In this document: piece after piece, positions 33,288-43,959 of the stretch
How the letters are laid out: every line of letters starts with the position of its first letter
Position numbering within the stretch: the first letter of the stretch is position 1
Assembly: GCA_031763025.1 (NCBI GenBank)
Contig: JASSKH010000021.1
Location: 5,040,611 to 5,104,610, forward strand
DNA length: 64,000 bases
Reading direction: 5' to 3'
From: Macrocystis pyrifera
Lineage: Eukaryota; Sar; Phaeophyceae; Laminariales; Laminariaceae
The notes under the pieces: generated by a model
Seen by the model: only the letters and a program-made list of their open reading frames with translations
Told to the model about the DNA's origin: nothing
Database searches by the model: none
Made by a program: the position numbers and the translations under genes

Positions 33288-33362
33288 AGCTCAGTAGGTG
33301 ACACCTTCGCCTTTGACGTCGTCGAGGACACGGGCGCGAATCTCACTTCGAACGTTTTTTTT
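33288..33362 (+). tRNA. Degenerate tRNA-like sequence
   Basis: GCCCCCATAGCTCAGTAGG has a perfect eukaryotic A-box pattern (TAGCTCAGTAGG) at the right distance from its 5' end, and CGGGCGCGAATCTC is a poor match to a B box 40 bases on. The middle resembles a Gln-type anticodon arm (CTTTGAC loop), but the anticodon stem and acceptor stem do not pair well. Probably a decayed tRNA or tRNA-derived short element; not a functional gene. Confidence 0.35.
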
Positions 33363-33801
33363 TAATAGAAGAGCTTGCGCGTGCGCGTTGAACACATGCA
33401 TCTCCCTGGTTCCCCAGGTATTGGAACGAAGCGAGCAGGTCAGCGTACAGCCGTATACGGTACCGACGCCCCAAATATCCCGCCGTTGAGAGGGGGGGAG
33501 AGTGCCATACAGCATAAGGATTATCCTTGGTTGGGTAATTGATCGATCTTTCACCCCTACGGCTCGGGAACACCTTCACACCAGCCGTACATGCAGAAAT
33601 GCGGGAAAATCGTGGAAACCCCGACTCCACAAACTAGAACATGAGTCGAAGATGCGGCTCCTCAAAACCCACTCTTTCACCCCTGAACGGCAAGGCTACG
33701 AAGCCGTCAAGAAACGCCAAGAAAAAAGGGGAAGAAAGGAGGCCTATCCGTAAGGGACAGGACGGATATACGCCATCGAAAGCCATCGCCATACCACCAG
33801 C
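33363..33801. other. Intergenic, nothing recognised
   Basis: Only short unremarkable open frames and no repeat shared with other parts of the window. Confidence 0.4.
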
Positions 33802-34325
33802 AGGGGAGGGGGGGGGGTGTACTCATTATCTTGCATGGCCGTAGTCGTATGACCATAGACCCTCGCATCCCTACAATGCCGGGACGGAGCACATTGGGTT
33901 TTCACCGACCAGGCAGGCATTGCTTGCACCAAGCGCAAAGCGCCGTGAGGTGTTGGACGAGTCGCATGAAGGGTGAGCTACATCCTACCAAGAATCGCTT
34001 TAGAGGCGGATTTTCTTGCATATGGATGATAGCATAAATGAACTGATTTAATTTCTGGTATAGCCACTTCCAGAGACAGCAATGGGGTTACTATGTAACT
34101 GCCTCGTGGGTGCCTCACCATGTACACACTACGTGATACGATCATCCCCCTCGTGCGGAGTGAAGGTTCTCCCCGCACAAAAATGATCTAACTTGATCGC
34201 CAGTCGTGGTAACCGCCAAAAAAACAAACAAACGGTACCCTGGCTGTCTAGCTCACGCAGTGAGAGGCGCGTTTTACAGCGTCGTCGCTAACCGACGCCA
34301 ACCAAACCTATATATATATATACCA

Positions 34326-34356
<31 letters not shown>
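33802..34356 (-). repeat. Poly(C)-tailed dispersed repeat, copy 6 (full)
   Basis: This minus-strand copy starts at the G-rich complement of the tail (33802-33817), followed by GTGTACTCATTATCTTGC, and runs through the core, the A-rich position of the internal poly(T) (AAAAAAACAAACAAAC) and GTCGTCGCTAACCGACGCC. Its 5' end, ACCTATATATATATATACC, leads into an uninterrupted run of 31 G (34326-34356). It is thus bounded by C/G homopolymers on both sides. Confidence 0.85.
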
Positions 34357-34849
34357 CGAGAATATGTCGACGGAAACGCGATCGGTTGAACACTAAAAGT
34401 CTTCATTCCGGTGCCGCAGTAGGAGTACGAAGCCATTTTACAATTTAACCCAGATTCCTCCCGGCGCTAAGCGGGGGGGGAGGTTGACATGACAAAAAAT
34501 AACAATGAAAAAAAACCGACTGTCCTTTGCCACAAATGAGTGGACCGGTGTTACATAACAACCCCGGTACTGAGCAGGGGGGGGGTAGGCAGTATGAAAC
34601 ACGCAGCAACCACCCCGAATCTGGCCCAAAAACTTAGAAACCGTCGAAGGAGAAACTAGAAGAAAATCAGGACGCGAAAGCCCGGAAATCATCGAAGGAA
34701 AATGCGTAAGAAAATCTCCGGACCCGTAAAGCCCAGAAACGCGGAAAACTATCGAGTGCATCGGCGATGCAAAAATCAGGTATCCACAGCTGCGCACCGA
34801 GATTGACTCACGTTACGTTGGATCCCCTACGTAAACGCGCTAGCTGAGT
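34357..34849. other. Unassigned stretch with G-rich runs
   Basis: Two similar segments with a GGGGGGGG run (34474 and 34577) and nearby TTGCCACAAATGAG / CCGGTGTTACATAACA text. Nothing coding is recognised. Confidence 0.35.
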
Positions 34850-35237
34850 GTACTTGCAGACGACAAGAACCTCGTGTGCAGCTCCCGTTGAAGTCGTGTA
34901 GCGCACCGGAGAACGAGGAAGCTTGATCGGTTGCGGGTCATACAAAGCATCGAACCAAATATACCCCATCCGTAGTCGTACTCGCGCTGACTGTCCCTAG
35001 CCAACACAAACCGTCGTCGCCCTTGTACCAAACGTGAACTCGGTTGGAAAGCACCATGGCGGTGCAGCGGCTAGGCCCAATCCTCGCGCGGGGCGCAGCC
35101 ATAGCCGGGCGCCAGAAAAAACGCTCGCCGCTACTTCGAGATAATTTCCGTCGTGCAGCGCCAATTCGCATCCGGCGGTACAGGCGGTCGGTTTGGTGGG
35201 ACTGGTGACACTTTCCTGCACACCCCGGACAGCTCAT
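34850..35237 (-). pseudogene. G2-family gypsy C-terminal extension, fragment
   Basis: The frame 35237-34938 carries HQTDRLYRRMRIGAARRKLS, then SRSSGERF and WYKGDDGLCWLGTVSASTT. It matches, at protein level, the C-terminal extension at 22368-23104. After a stop, the remaining tail (GSCRLQVH) is still recognisable to about 34850. Together with 36530-37060 it probably belongs to a single decayed copy. Confidence 0.8.
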
Positions 35238-35575
35238 GAGCTAGCTCATGTATTGTGTATAGCTCAAGCTTCGAAAACATGTGCAGATGAGCTACCGCCT
35301 ATAGCTCAAGCCGAGGGAAACCTGTGTAGCTCATGTAGCTCCTATAGCTCAGCCTGGGAAAATGTGTGTAGATGAGCTATCTTTTGTAGTTCAAGACTTC
35401 AAAACATGTGCAGATGAGCTACCACCTATAGCTCAAGCCTTCAAAACATGTGCAGATGAGCTACCGCCTGTAGCTCAAGCAGGGGAAACATGTGCAGATG
35501 AGCTATCACCTATAGATCACCCCCGGAAAACGTAATCATAGCTCATGCACGCAGCTCATTGTAGCTCTTTCTCGG
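35230..35575. repeat. 42-bp minisatellite, block 1
   Basis: Degenerate tandem units of about 42 bp with TAGCTCAAGC, AAAACATGTGCAGATGAGCT and ACCGCCTA. Each unit junction can form a small hairpin (TGAGCTA, ~7 bases, TAGCTCA). The block ends at about 35575 and the array resumes at 36050. Confidence 0.85.
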
Positions 35576-36049
35576 CAACAAAATGCGTGTAAGATAAGTA
35601 GCTGAAATGCCTCCGGGACAACTGCGTATGTATGGGAATAATATGGGTTTGGCCTGGGTTTGATCGTTGTCCTCGTCCACATCGATGACGTTGTTCGTGG
35701 GATCCACATCCATCGATGGATCAGGTTGCTGCCCACCGCCAGCCTGGTCGAAGGCCGAAGCGCCGCTAGAGCTACCCCGGGCCGTGGGCATGCTAGGGGT
35801 GTTGCTGTGAGGTGACGGTGTTGTGTTCTGGGCGAGCACCTCTTGTGGTGTGCATGGTAGCTGCTGTATATAGCTGTTGTCAAAAAACGAAAATCAAAGT
35901 TCTGCTGGGTGTCGACCTATCGTCAGGTATCTTCAGAACAGAAGCAGATCCGATGTCATATAATATCACATACTGTACCTGGTACGTACAAAAAATATAT
36001 GGTTGTTTGTGTTGATATCGTTCTATTCTGCGTACTTGTATAGGTCACG
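35576..36049. other. Unique sequence between minisatellite blocks
   Basis: Minus-strand frames (35883-35536, 35839-35543) include an acidic stretch MDVDPTNNVIDVDEDND. It could be leftover gypsy coding sequence, but I cannot match it. No other feature seen. Confidence 0.3.
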
Positions 36050-36500
36050 TATACAGCTCATGAACTACAGTAGCTCATCTATCCCCCATAGCTCAAGCTT
36101 TGAAAACATGTGCAGATGAGCTATCGCCTATAGCTCAAGCTTTGAAGACATGTGCAGATGAGCTACCGCCTATAGCTCAAGCTTTGAAAACATGTGCAGA
36201 TGAGCTACCTCCTATAGCTCAAGCTTTGAAGACATGTGCAGATGAGCTACCGTCTATAGCTCAAGCCGGGGGAAAAATGTGTAGCTAATGTAGCTCCTAT
36301 AGCTCATCTCGGGGAGCTCATCTCGGGGGTAGATGAGCTAGTTCATGTAGCTCCTATAGCTCACTCTGGACATATATGTGCAGATGAGCTATCCTCTATA
36401 ACTCACGTTTCGAAAACATGTGCAGATGAGCTACCCTCCTATAGCTCGAGCCAGGAAAACATGTATAGCTCACGTAGCTCACGTAGCCCACCGGTGAGCT
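36050..36500. repeat. 42-bp minisatellite, block 2
   Basis: About nine units; the central four (36090-36260) are nearly identical, with consensus starting AGCTCAAGCTTTGAAAACAT and followed by GTGCAGATGAGCTACCGCCT. Because 42 is a multiple of 3, the plus strand is open and encodes a 14-residue repeat (LKTCADELPPIAQA); I regard this as a by-product. Confidence 0.9.
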
Positions 36501-36529
36501 ACCGTGAGCTGATCTGTCCGAGGTGTGCA

Positions 36530-37060
36530 CTTTTGCGAATTCCAAGAATGTTGTAGACGGCGTGCGAAAGCTTCTAGCGAAACCTGCGCGGGCATCCCCA
36601 GAGGGGAATATGCCGGTTGGTGAGAATGATAACCGTGCCCTCCGCTATGAACTCGGCTGCAGTGACTACAAACATGTCGGACCGGCGACTGAAACGATCC
36701 GCGAAGAGCAAGACGTAGGTGTTGCCTCGAAGCATGACCGGAAGAGGGCCGAAAGAATCGATGCTGTCGGCACTGCCGGGCCCTTCTGGCGGAGGCATCG
36801 ATATGATGGGCTAACGTACCGCCAGCTGGGAGATTTTCCATGCTTGACACTTCGAGCAGCTGCGCAGCCACCACCGGGTGCGCAGACGCTCACAATAATC
36901 CACCAGTAGAAACGTTCGAGCGTTCGCAGGGTGCGCGTGGTGCCAAGGCGGCAGGAAGCTGCTGTCATGCCTCCATGACCCAAGGGTGCATGAGCAGCGG
37001 CGCGTAAAAGCGAACCTGCTCGTCGCTCAATAAACAAGCCGCGCGCCCCACTCGGCGTTG
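36530..37060 (-). pseudogene. G2-family gypsy integrase fragment
   Basis: Minus-strand translation shows HAPLGHGGMTAASCRLGTTR, then RTLERFYWWI (integrase zinc-binding region) and, in another frame, SIDSFGPLPVMLRGNTYVLL then FADRFSRRSDMF with the position of the first catalytic Asp. The core breaks off at the minisatellite; the C-terminal extension of the same family reappears beyond it at 35237-34850, in the expected order. Confidence 0.8.
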
Positions 37061-38888
37061 CGAGTCAGGGGGGGGGGGGGGTTGGAGTCGGCTCATGGAC
37101 GGGCAGAACGACACCGTCGTGCAGTCGTCCTAAGCCAGCAAGCTCCTGAACCTCCGAGAAGGAAGAGCGCTAGTGTCAAGGAAAACACGGCAAAACGTCC
37201 GTTGGCCGGGTCGCCGGCCGGCCAAGAACTACAGTATCACATGGCGGCGTGGCACGCGGGCTCGGCTTGTTGCTCCCGCGCCCGGTCAGCGTGCGAAGAA
37301 GAGTCATTCTAGGCGTGAACAAAAGGATCGTTTTATCTTCATCTTATCGCCTCAAAGGTCCTCACATTTCCACCTAGTGTGGCATTTCCTCTGTGCCCTC
37401 AAGGAGCCCCGCCCCGCGAGTCAGAAAACGTTTTTGGGCACAGAAAGTGACAACCTGTACTCCATGCCCGTGTTCTTAGCTTTTGCCTTCTTTTCTCGGG
37501 ATCGGTTCTTGGATGGGGTATACCGTAAAGAGCATCGAATTCGCACAGCAAGGGTGCGATGTTTTTTTTTCTTTAGCTGTTCGTTTTTTCTCGATCAAGC
37601 GGTGAGGGTGCTCAAGTCGGGCGAGCGTTTTGCTGTCGCAAGACTTTATCTCGACAATTTGAGGGGCGTTCTACGATAGAGGGCATCACATTTGGGGGCA
37701 AACAAAGTTTCTGAGCCACCACGGCGTCCTTTCCGGGGGTACCAGTTGAAGGATAAGAACGCAACTTGTGCTCTAATTGTTGGGCATGGTGCGTACGTAC
37801 ACGTACGAGATGCGTGTAGCATGAGTCGTATTCATGTGTTTGTCCCCGTTGAATTCCCCATTATACCTTGGGGAGACATAGGAGCCGCAGAAGCATTAGG
37901 GTGGACCTCTATCGTAAAACGCCTCCAGATCATTTTGCCGAAAACACCCTGTTTCGGTGTTGACAAACCTTCCCGTTCTGGGAAAAAAAAATCGAGCGCT
38001 GAATGAAAAACGATCGCACCACCCGTGCGATGTCAATGCTCCAACGCTCTCTGCGGTAAAAAAAAACTCCTCAGGAAAAAGCCTCGTAATAATTAGTTTC
38101 GACACTCCCATCGTAGCGCTCGTCCTAAACGTACCCATCGGCTCGGTAATCGCACCACACAATGGCGCACACAACCGTCAGCACCTCGCCAACACGGCAC
38201 CAGCGCTTACGATTGGGTTCTGGGCGCTGTAAAATGGCCGTAATTCTACAAATCTACCAGCGCAGCCCGGTAGAAAGCGCTCTCAGTACAGCAGCAACTC
38301 CTGTCTACATTGTACGACCTGCACGCAGAACGGTGCAGCTTTCGTAAAACACAACAACAGCAAAAAACAAGACCATTCAGCGCTCGTCGTATTTGCACCT
38401 TCGTATGTCAATAGCAAGCAAAACACACATCCGGCCAGAAGTTCATGCATTCACCAGCATCAGCAATACCCCTGTACGGTCGAGGGGTGCCTGAACGTTA
38501 TGAGAATCCTTACTTTCAGAAAAAAAAGTGAAACGACAACAAGATGAACCAGTCACGGGGCCAAGGTAAACGTCGCAAAATATCTGCACAACACGAAATA
38601 TAAGCGGTTGTTCAACGATATTGGGTAGTCGCGAGTGGTCTTCCAACGGTATAGGGTGGTCACAAGTGGTTTCCAACGAACGGTGTTGGGCAGTTCCACA
38701 GTAGTCGAGGAGTCGCCCGCAGCCAAACGCAACTTGGTCAAAAGGCGTTTCCCCTATCCCTACCGCAGCAGCAACTCCTACGACACCTTAAACGCAAAAT
38801 GGCCCCCCATTTCCTACACTTTTTTTTTTAACTTGTCGAGGAACTTATTTGCACACGACGAAAAAGTCGTAATTTGATCAGTCCGCCT
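37061..38888. other. Unassigned, 3' side of the AlkB-like gene
   Basis: A 14-base poly-G run lies at 37069-37082. Open frames 37173-37679, 37692-38006 and 37957-38232 on the plus strand have plausible length but no recognisable domain, and I would not call them genes. The 3' untranslated region of the minus-strand AlkB-like gene should begin at 38888. Confidence 0.35.
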
Positions 38889-41800
38889 TCAGTTTTTCGA
38901 GGAGTTGCTCTCTACGCGACGAAATGTCAGATTGACCCTCCCTGCTGTCGGCCATTTTCCGCAATCGGAAGCCTCTTCGCCCCCCCCCCGCCCCCCCCGG
39001 ACCCCCCCCTTGCCGCTGCTGCATCTTCCGCGACCCCTCTCTAACGTCCCCTCTTCCCCCCCTTTCCCCGATGACGACGCATCGTTCGGCTGCTCACTAA
39101 CGCGCCCATCACGACGTGAGGGTGATGTGATCGACGGTTCACGGTGCACGTCCGAAAAACTCGGGATCGAGCTCTCGGAGGCACCCGGCAGCCTGCTTTT
39201 TTTCGATCGCGCCTGTTCCTCTTCTTTGAGTTCCGCGGCATTTCTCTTCGGTACGCGGTGCTGCCAGTGTTTCTGGGTGCTCCCTTCCATCAGCAACAGC
39301 GACCCACCGCGAAGACGGAATTCCAACTGCTGACAGTCAACGTTAAACGTACAGGTCAGGGGGGGGTACGGGGGGCAGTCAAGATGTGTATTAACTTCAC
39401 TACCGGTAGACCGGTTCGACTGATTGGAATGGAACGAGATTATTCCGTGGTCGTTCGGAGTCGCTCTTACTGTTCCAAACAGTTTCAAGGGGTTTGTGCC
39501 CGATTGGCAATCTGGACAACCGACCCTGAACAAGGTGAACATCAAATAGCCCAGCTGACTTTTGCGGCGAGACCGTGCAGTACAGTGACTCTAGGACAGG
39601 GAGTCATCCTAGCCAACTAAAAAAACTATTAATGGTCGGCGACTCATAGTCAGCCCAACCGACTAATAACTAGTCAGCGACTCAAAATAGTCGCCCACTT
39701 TTAGTCGGCCTAGCCAATAGCAACTAGTCATCGACTCATAGTCAGCCTAGCCAACTAATACCAGTCGGCGAATCATAGTCAGCATAGCCAACTAATAATC
39801 AACCGGCGACTCAAAGTCAGTCTACCCAACTGACAACTAGTCGGCGACTTATATTCAGCCAACTCACAGCCCTGGCTAGTCAGGGGTTCACCCCCCTCCA
39901 CGCCTTGTCAGTGTAGCGTATCAGAAAAAGGCTGCAAACGGCGCAAGCGACTTTCGGGGGAAAGCTCAGGGCATGCCGGCGCCCAAACAAATAGTTTCAC
40001 AATACTTGTAGTGAATTGAACGGCTTTCGGGGAAACAATCAGGCATGCCGATTACCCGAACAAATAGTCTCGCGCCCTGTATATACACAGGGGTACGGTA
40101 AAAACATGACTCGGCCTCTTGCAAGTACAACATACACCCCACCACCACGTCTTCCGCTCTACGAAAAAAACGCCTCGTTCCCCACCAAGACACCCGTCCA
40201 CGCGATGCCTTACTTCCCACCCCAACCTTGACATCGTGTTCGAGACGCTGCAACGGTCCAACTCGAGGTAGGGACGTGTGTTTCACGCGAGAAGTATTCG
40301 TCGTCGTGCTATCGTACGAACGATTCACACGATATCGCTACGCGGTATATATATATATATATATATTTTTTTTTCTTTCCATCATCACTTTTACTTTCCA
40401 GCCTATCTCATAGGGGGTTTTACTCTCAGCGATCGTCCGGACAAGGCGTGGTCACAGGTGTCGTCACTTCTCCCCCCCCCCCGGTACGTGCCTTTATTTT
40501 TGGTCATATGTACACACGACGAATGATCTATCTTGTCACGCACGACGTGTGTACGACACACCGTTTGGTCATGCTCTGGGTGGGAGAACAGCAGTGGTGT
40601 TGCTTTTCGCGAGAGACACGTGGAAAGCGTTGCAAATACGATGGTTGATGTTACTCATCGGTGAGGCCGTCCGAGTGTTGACAACAACTTCCATGAATCT
40701 CGCCCGGACACCGATTGGCGGGAGAAGGACGCGGGACAGGCCAAGCGGGATCTGTGTTGTGAGATGCATCGGTGCCTATAAATAGCCGCCGTTGCTGTTC
40801 TCTCATCATCTCATCGGCGTGAATTTAGTCCGCCGTCACAACCCAGGCCTAGATAACTCGGGAGTGGAAGAATACCGCAGGGAAAATAAATAAATAAAAC
40901 TTAATCCTATCTGAAGCCAATCGTACACCGAAGACAAGAAATAAAAGTGAAACTAGATGTGTCGCTCAGTTGCGGTCTAGAAGAAGTCGTGGTGCGTCCA
41001 ATGGTCGCAGCTTTTTTTTCAACAATATTTTATTTTGAACCAATCGCTTTCTTTGTTCTCTTCTGCAACGTGTCTGGTTTTCCAACTTGTGTCCGCGTTT
41101 TGTGCTATTCGCATCCAGTACCTTAGGATGGCGATGCGTTGTTTGATCTCCTCGGTGCATGCGCCATGCATCATCTCTGCCTCATAGCCCGTGGCCAGCT
41201 TGCATCTAAGGATCAACAGCTAGCACAGACACAATTAATAGACGTGCTGGATGACGATGGGTAGAAAGGGCGGAAGAAAAGCCTAAGAATGGTCCTAGTC
41301 TCTAGGCCTATCAACAGCAGCAGCAGTCGTGCCGCCGTCCGCTCCAGGTAAAAGCTCTGCTACACTCGCGCGCCCATGCACGTGCAGGAGAAAGAAAACG
41401 ATCGAATTAGCACGTCTTTCCCCTCCTTGAAGTTACGGCATCATAGCCGCGAAACAAAAAACACCGGGGTACCTAGTCACAGCTTTGTCCGGCTTACGCT
41501 ATACCGTCGGGTTTTCTGACACCACTATTGTCTCGGAGTTTCTGCATGTACCCCATTGACCACTGCCAGAAACGCGCAACCACGAAACCGGTTTTGTTTC
41601 GGACCCTGGTGTATTCGACAATCACTCTACGTCGGGTAGGGAGCCATGACGAGTATTCCGTCGGTCACAATGCAATTCCGGCTCGCCTGTTTTTCGTTGA
41701 ACCGGCGAATAATTCTCTTTTGACCTTCTTTTGGGGACTTGTGTGAGGGAAAACATTGACGGTTACAAAAGTGACGGTTGCAGCAACGGCCACTGCGAAA

Positions 41801-43959
41801 TTGGGGGATGACGAAAAAAACAAAAAAAGACGTGGTGCCCGAGTTGAAATGGTTGATACTAGGAGTCGTACGGCACGGGCGCAGCATGATCCCACCCCTG
41901 GTTTTAGGCGCTCTCGCCGCTCGTAGATGGTTGATAGTACCAAAGTTACCAACCAATGTTTTGATAGCCATCTCTTGGTCCCGAAGAGGTTTGTGTGCAG
42001 GCCGAACACGCACCTTTTGCTTGCTGTCCGTTTTTCGGCGCAGCTGGAACCGTCGCTCCGAGCCCAGCGAAACGGACGCTATTGCCGCCCCCTTCTCCAG
42101 CTCCTTCTCATTGTCTTTTGCCGGCGCGTGTCGGGGAGGGACGGGGGCGGGTCGGGTGCGAAAAGGGGCGTGACAATCATAGCTTTTTTTTCGCGTACCA
42201 TGGCCTTGGTCTTTTTCTACCAGCCACCCGCTTGCGTGACGCAGGTGTTCAGGAGGTACGATAGACGGAGGTGTCTAACAAGTCATTAATCCTTTCAAGT
42301 AGTGCGCTATAGAGAACCCAAAATCTGACCCAAATTTTCAAGTGTTTTGTCCCTCATAACGGGCATGCGCTCCCAATAGAGATACGCGGGGCACGCTCCG
42401 ACAGTGAATCGTGGAGAACTATCATGCGTGCATGGGACAGGCAGAGAAGATTCTGCTCATCGCTAGAATAATAAGACGGCGCATCGCATGCCAAGGCTAA
42501 TGCGAGCTGGGCCGGCACCGTCTAGGGAGGAAGGGGAGCGGCGGGAGAGGGGGCCTGAGCGCAGCGTGGGGAGAGAGGGCTTTCAGTAGTTCTGCTTCGA
42601 GCAAGCGACAGCAGAGAACAAAAGTCAGGACTGTCGGAACATTTGTTTTTCTAGAGCAAGAACAACTCAATTCGCTACATTGTTTACTTCCCGTATTAGA
42701 AAGGTGACACGCTTAGACATGAAACTTCCAGGGCAGGAAGTTTGGACGCCTGACCTGAGAGAGATACATTTTATCACGATGTTCATACCTGGTGCCGGTA
42801 TGTTTACTCTCCCCTTACCTATATGCTCGGCGCAACGCTACTGCATGCTCTTCCGCTGCAGCGTTTCCGGGGCCAAACGCAAGAGAACGAACGGGCCGCC
42901 GCCGCTGCCAACGCATCGCTTCGTTCCGAGAGAAAGAGCTCACCCGAATGCCACCCCATGTAGTCATTCCCGTCGCGGTACCAGTTGAGGAGGACGCAGT
43001 TGAAGTAGCCGCCGCCCACCCCGGTCGCCGTTTCGACCTCGCGGAGAATATCCTGGATGGGGGAAACGCCTTCCCATGGTGACGCTTCCAGAGTCTTGCC
43101 GCTATACCTTCGGCGGCGCACAGAATCCACACGACATGGCGCGGACGGGAGATACGGTGAAGTTTACCGACGGTAAGCCAGCCACAGCCGGCTGGGACTG
43201 TTTCCTGGCGGCCCCGTGCATCACACCGTCACCACCACGTCTTCTTCCTTCTCGACTCGCCTTAAAAAAAACAACGACACTATCTCAACCCCCAGCACGA
43301 AAACAAAAAAAAAACACTGAAAAAAGCCTCGCCCCATCGTCTTCCGTAAGCCGCTCGCTCCAAAACCCGCGCTCGAGGCGGCCACCCCAGCTTGAGGTGT
43401 CGGTGTTCACTTGCAGCAGCAGTCAGTGGTTACGACTTGACCTAGTGTCAACGAAATGGTTGGCAATACAAACTAAACGCCTCATTACATCTTCACTGAA
43501 AGAATTTGCCCAGGCGGTCGGGGGTTGGGGCTAAGGGTAGGGTTGGTGTTTAAATATGTTAGAACTTGCGCTGTACAGAGAAAAATGCCTCGTTCTAAAA
43601 TCAAATAAAGTCATGTGAGTTTCAACCATTTCGCCGGAGCTGGATCAAGGTCCAAACAGAGCCCTGCCGTACTCACCTGTACGTGATGTCCTTTCGGCCG
43701 TAGAAGCACGTCAGCCGCGGCTGCAGTATCTCCCTCCCGAAGAGCTTTATCGGCCGTTGCCTCCACCTTCCCGCGGAGCCTTCCTCCACCCCTCGGGTAC
43801 TACCCGAATCACTGCCTTGGGTGGTCTCTTGGCCGGCTGGATTGAGGCCCTGGCTGAGGGTGAGCTCATCGAACAGCCGCTTGTGCGTATCGTTTTGGAG
43901 GAGGGACGGCCAGAAGCGGAGCTGTCCGGTGTTGCCTTTGAGGTGGATCGGGTCACCGG
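38889..43959 (-). CDS. AlkB-like 2-oxoglutarate/Fe(II) dioxygenase, four exons (5' end not found)
   Basis: Exons on the minus strand: 43959-43677, 43107-42944, 42114-42014, 39329-38889 (or starting 39326). Introns are 569, 829 and 2684 bases, with donors GTGAGT, GTGAGC and GTGCGT, all ending in AG; the phases join exactly. The joined protein (>325 aa) reads as an ALKBH2/3-type enzyme: RPIKLFGREILQPRLTCFYG, then YRYSGKTLEASPW (junction 1), FNCVLLNWYRDGNDYMGWHS with the iron-binding HxD completed across junction 2 (Asp codon split G/AC), IASVSLGSERRFQLRR (exon 3), LLLMEGSTQKHWQHRVPK with the second iron His, and RVNLTFR with the Arg that contacts 2-oxoglutarate. Such enzymes remove alkyl groups from DNA or RNA bases. 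Odd: about 100 Gly/Ser/Lys/Glu-rich residues sit between HRVPK and RVNLTFR, where relatives have 10-20. An upstream exon with the start Met must exist beyond 43960; I could not identify it. Confidence 0.88.
39600..39880. repeat. ~40-bp minisatellite in intron 3 of the AlkB-like gene
   Basis: Six or so diverged units with AGTCGGCGACTCATAGTCAG and CCTAGCCAACTAATAACT. Each contains GACTCATAGTC, a small palindrome. The array ends at about 39870 in CAGCCAACTCACAGCC. Confidence 0.85.
40346..40378. repeat. (TA)n plus poly(T) microsatellite
   Basis: TATATATATATATATATATA followed by nine T, within intron 3 of the AlkB-like gene. Confidence 0.85.

Noticed and set aside
36100-36288. Protein with 14-residue repeats
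   Set aside because: The unit length is a multiple of three, so openness is automatic; it lies within a decayed gypsy element.
35230-36500. CRISPR-like array
   Set aside because: Units are contiguous 42-bp tandem repeats without unique spacers, in a eukaryotic setting; it is a minisatellite.
37692-38232. Two plus-strand frames near the AlkB-like gene
   Set aside because: No family match, no obvious splice structure, ordinary length for chance frames.
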